This document shows, piece after piece, positions 4,791 through 6,610 of a stretch of DNA of 6,610 nucleotides (the stretch's first letter is position 1; each line of letters opens with the position of its first letter). The notes beneath the pieces were generated by a model. The model was not told where the DNA came from, made no database searches, and saw only the letters and a program-made list of their open reading frames with translations. Source of the stretch: Rhodospirillales bacterium (lineage in GTDB: Bacteria; Pseudomonadota; Alphaproteobacteria; Rhodospirillales; JAPHTL01); the NCBI GenBank assembly GCA_026193355.1, contig JAPHTL010000055.1, positions 1 through 6,610 of the forward strand. Direction: 5' to 3'. The translations under genes and the position numbers were made by a program.

Positions 4791-6610
4791 ATGCAGTTGG
4801 GGTTAACGGCCGGGATGCTTGCGAAGGCGACAATAAGGAACACCGGGCTGTTTTTGCTCGTCGTCGTCATGTCCGCATGTTTTGCGGGTGCTTCCGTTCG
4901 CGCCGAAGGGTTCGACAGGCAGTTCCGCGCGTGGGAGAACGATCTGGACAAGATTGAAGCCCGCGTAAAGAGCGGCCGAACCGGCAGCCTGGAGGAAGGC
5001 GAACTGCGTTCGACGCTCCAGAAAATTGCAGATTCCGCTGCCGGTGAAAGGGATGTCGCCACCAAGGAGGCCCGGCAGGTCAGAACCCTTCTGGAATCTC
5101 TTGGCCCGAAACCTGCTGAGGGTGCGGAGCCTGAGCCTGGAGCCATCAGGAAACAGCGGCAGTCCCTGTCCGACGAACTGGCGATGCGCGAAGGGCAGGC
5201 AAAGCAGGCTGGCCTTGTGCTGGCGAAAGCGGAACAGTTGTCGTCCAGCATAGGGCGACTCTCTCGTGATCGCCTGAAGGACGCCTTGTTCGAAAGAACG
5301 GTTTCCCCCCTGAATTACAAGGCATGGGTTGTCGCGGTTCCAGAGGCCGTCAAGGTTTTCCAGACATCCTTCATCTCCGCCCCCGCCAAGTGGTGGTCTT
5401 CGGTTACGTCCAGCCCTGAGCATTGGGACACGGTTGTTCGGACTTTTCTTCTCGCCTTGTTGGCAGGCATAGCCGGGTGGCCCCTGGGGGCATTCCTTCG
5501 CAAACGCTATGGGCGGTCTTCCGAAACCGTCGGGCCGAGTTATGCCCGCAGGTTGCAGGCTGGTATCGCGGAAGGGGGCGGAAGGGCGCTTGGCCCCGTC
5601 CTGTTTGTTCTTTTGCTCGGCAGCATGGACCTTGAGGCCGCCGGGACGATGGATTCCGTGGTTCAGGCGGCGGCCAGAAACCTTGTTTTGCTTTTCCTCG
5701 GTTATGCGTTGGTCAATGCTGCGTTCACCCCCCGCCAGCCGGAATGGCGTTTGCTTGGGTTTGGCGAGGAAGCCACGCGTCGTCTCGTTATTCGTCTCAA
5801 GCTCGCCCTTGTCGTTTTCCTTGTAATAGACGGTATTCATCGCGCCACCTCATGGGCGACACCTTCGGCGGAACTGGAAAGTGTCACGGCTCTTGTTTTC
5901 ACGCTGTTTCTGGTTCCCATCCTTGCGCCGTTACTGGGGCGGCGCCTGTGGGAGGCTTCCGAATCCCCGGATGGAAAGCTGCATGAGGGGCGAAGGAAGG
6001 CGATGTACCCACGCCTTCGTGCAATTCTCTTGCTGGTTTTGGTTCTGTTGCCGTTTTCCGCGTTGGTCGGATATCCGATATTTGCCATTTTCCTGACCAA
6101 GGTTGTGGTGTTTATGCCCCTTCTGGTGGGCGGCCTGGTGCTGCTCAGGAGTGTTGGCCGAGAAAGCCTCGCCGCCGCACTCAATGTAGACAGCCCGATG
6201 GGGCGCAAGGTTAGAGACACCCTCGCGCTTGGTAACGAAGACAGCACCCGTCTGCAATTCTGGCTGCATGTCCTTGTCGATTTTGCGCTTCTTGTCGTGG
6301 CCGGCATTGCCTTGCTGCCTGTCCTGGGGCTGGGCGCCGATGAAACGGCGGCTTCTGTCGCCAAGCTGCTCCGTGGTGTCCAGATCGGCTCCTACACCTT
6401 TTCGCTTATAGACATCCTGCTCGGTATTTTTCTGTTCTCGTTTGTCGTTCTTGTAACGCGGCTTGTGCAGAAGGCCCTGGAACGTCACATCCTTCCCAAC
6501 CTCACCAGGGATAAAGGTGTTCGGGCCGCCCTGAAGACGGCTGTCGGCTATCTTGGTGTCGTCATTGCGGCGCTGGTGGGTATTTCGACCCTTGGCCTCG
6601 ATCTCACCAA
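4791..6610 (+). CDS. MscS-family mechanosensitive channel with periplasmic DUF3772 region (3' end outside window)
   Basis: The frame is open from 4791 to the window end, giving 606 N-terminal residues. Proteins of this type sit in the inner membrane and open under membrane tension to release solutes during hypo-osmotic shock. Residues 1-38 form a signal peptide: basic start, hydrophobic LFLLVVVMSACFAG, likely cleavage after SVRA. Residues 39-103 are a charged, helical, probably coiled region. Residues 104-174 (LGPKPAEG... to ...TVSPL) match the pattern of DUF3772, the periplasmic domain of many alphaproteobacterial MscS-like channels. Hydrophobic segments follow at about 217-235, 267-280, 294-312, 333-350, 362-382, 410-428, 430-455, 491-515 and 536-560. 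The last one visible, from about 578 (RAALKTAVGYLGVVIAALVGISTLGLD), matches the start of the MscS pore module. The conserved pore helix and C-terminal cage lie beyond the window. It lies 180 nt after the rhodanese gene and is probably a separate transcription unit. Confidence 0.88.
   Translation, partial: MQLGLTAGMLAKATIRNTGLFLLVVVMSACFAGASVRAEGFDRQFRAWENDLDKIEARVKSGRTGSLEEGELRSTLQKIADSAAGERDVATKEARQVRTLLESLGPKPAEGAEPEPGAIRKQRQSLSDELAMREGQAKQAGLVLAKAEQLSSSIGRLSRDRLKDALFERTVSPLNYKAWVVAVPEAVKVFQTSFISAPAKWWSSVTSSPEHWDTVVRTFLLALLAGIAGWPLGAFLRKRYGRSSETVGPSYARRLQAGIAEGGGRALGPVLFVLLLGSMDLEAAGTMDSVVQAAARNLVLLFLGYALVNAAFTPRQPEWRLLGFGEEATRRLVIRLKLALVVFLVIDGIHRATSWATPSAELESVTALVFTLFLVPILAPLLGRRLWEASESPDGKLHEGRRKAMYPRLRAILLLVLVLLPFSALVGYPIFAIFLTKVVVFMPLLVGGLVLLRSVGRESLAAALNVDSPMGRKVRDTLALGNEDSTRLQFWLHVLVDFALLVVAGIALLPVLGLGADETAASVAKLLRGVQIGSYTFSLIDILLGIFLFSFVVLVTRLVQKALERHILPNLTRDKGVRAALKTAVGYLGVVIAALVGISTLGLDLT

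Noticed and set aside
4725..4806. Tiny 26-codon frame starting at 4725 in the intergenic gap
   Set aside because: Its only purine-rich signal is too close to the ATG, it overlaps the channel start, and it shows no protein-like features.
4803..5840. Long 345-codon open frame on the - strand opposite the channel gene
   Set aside because: It is antisense to a clear signal-peptide/DUF3772/membrane protein, its translation is low in recognisable motifs and rich in Arg/Gly/Pro, and such frames are expected opposite GC-rich genes.

Overview
The window comes from a moderately high-GC bacterium, most likely an alphaproteobacterium, possibly near the Rhodospirillales. This rests on codon usage, the short overlapping gene spacing, and a DUF3772-type mechanosensitive channel. 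It is an inference from sequence character, not a taxonomic identification. Every gene found is on the + strand.

Positions 1-4128 hold a tightly packed operon that continues upstream of the window. It contains the C-terminal half of a D-Ala-D-Ala-ligase-like ATP-grasp enzyme (1-477), a second complete ATP-grasp enzyme (470-1453), a 761-residue GNAT / acetylpolyamine-amidohydrolase-type deacetylase / GNAT fusion (1455-3740), and a compact single-domain SET protein (3706-4128). The junctions are an 8-nt overlap, a 1-nt gap and a 35-nt overlap, which points to co-transcription and translational coupling. Together the genes encode two ATP-dependent amide-bond (carboxylate-amine) ligases, two acetyl-CoA-dependent acyltransferases, one zinc deacetylase and one candidate lysine methyltransferase. 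This resembles a pathway that builds or modifies an amine-containing compound or protein side chain through ligation, acetylation, deacetylation and perhaps methylation. The substrate cannot be read from the sequence. This is the part of the window most likely to be an undescribed system.

Positions 4129-4250 are a short AT-rich gap with an imperfect palindrome that may be an operator/promoter region. It precedes a single-domain rhodanese (4251-4610), which looks like a separate transcription unit.

Positions 4611-4790 are non-coding as far as I can see and contain a perfect 8-bp-arm palindrome. From 4791 to the window end runs the N-terminal 606 residues of a large MscS-family mechanosensitive channel, with a signal peptide, a periplasmic DUF3772 region and many membrane segments. 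It is cut off as the pore-lining region begins.
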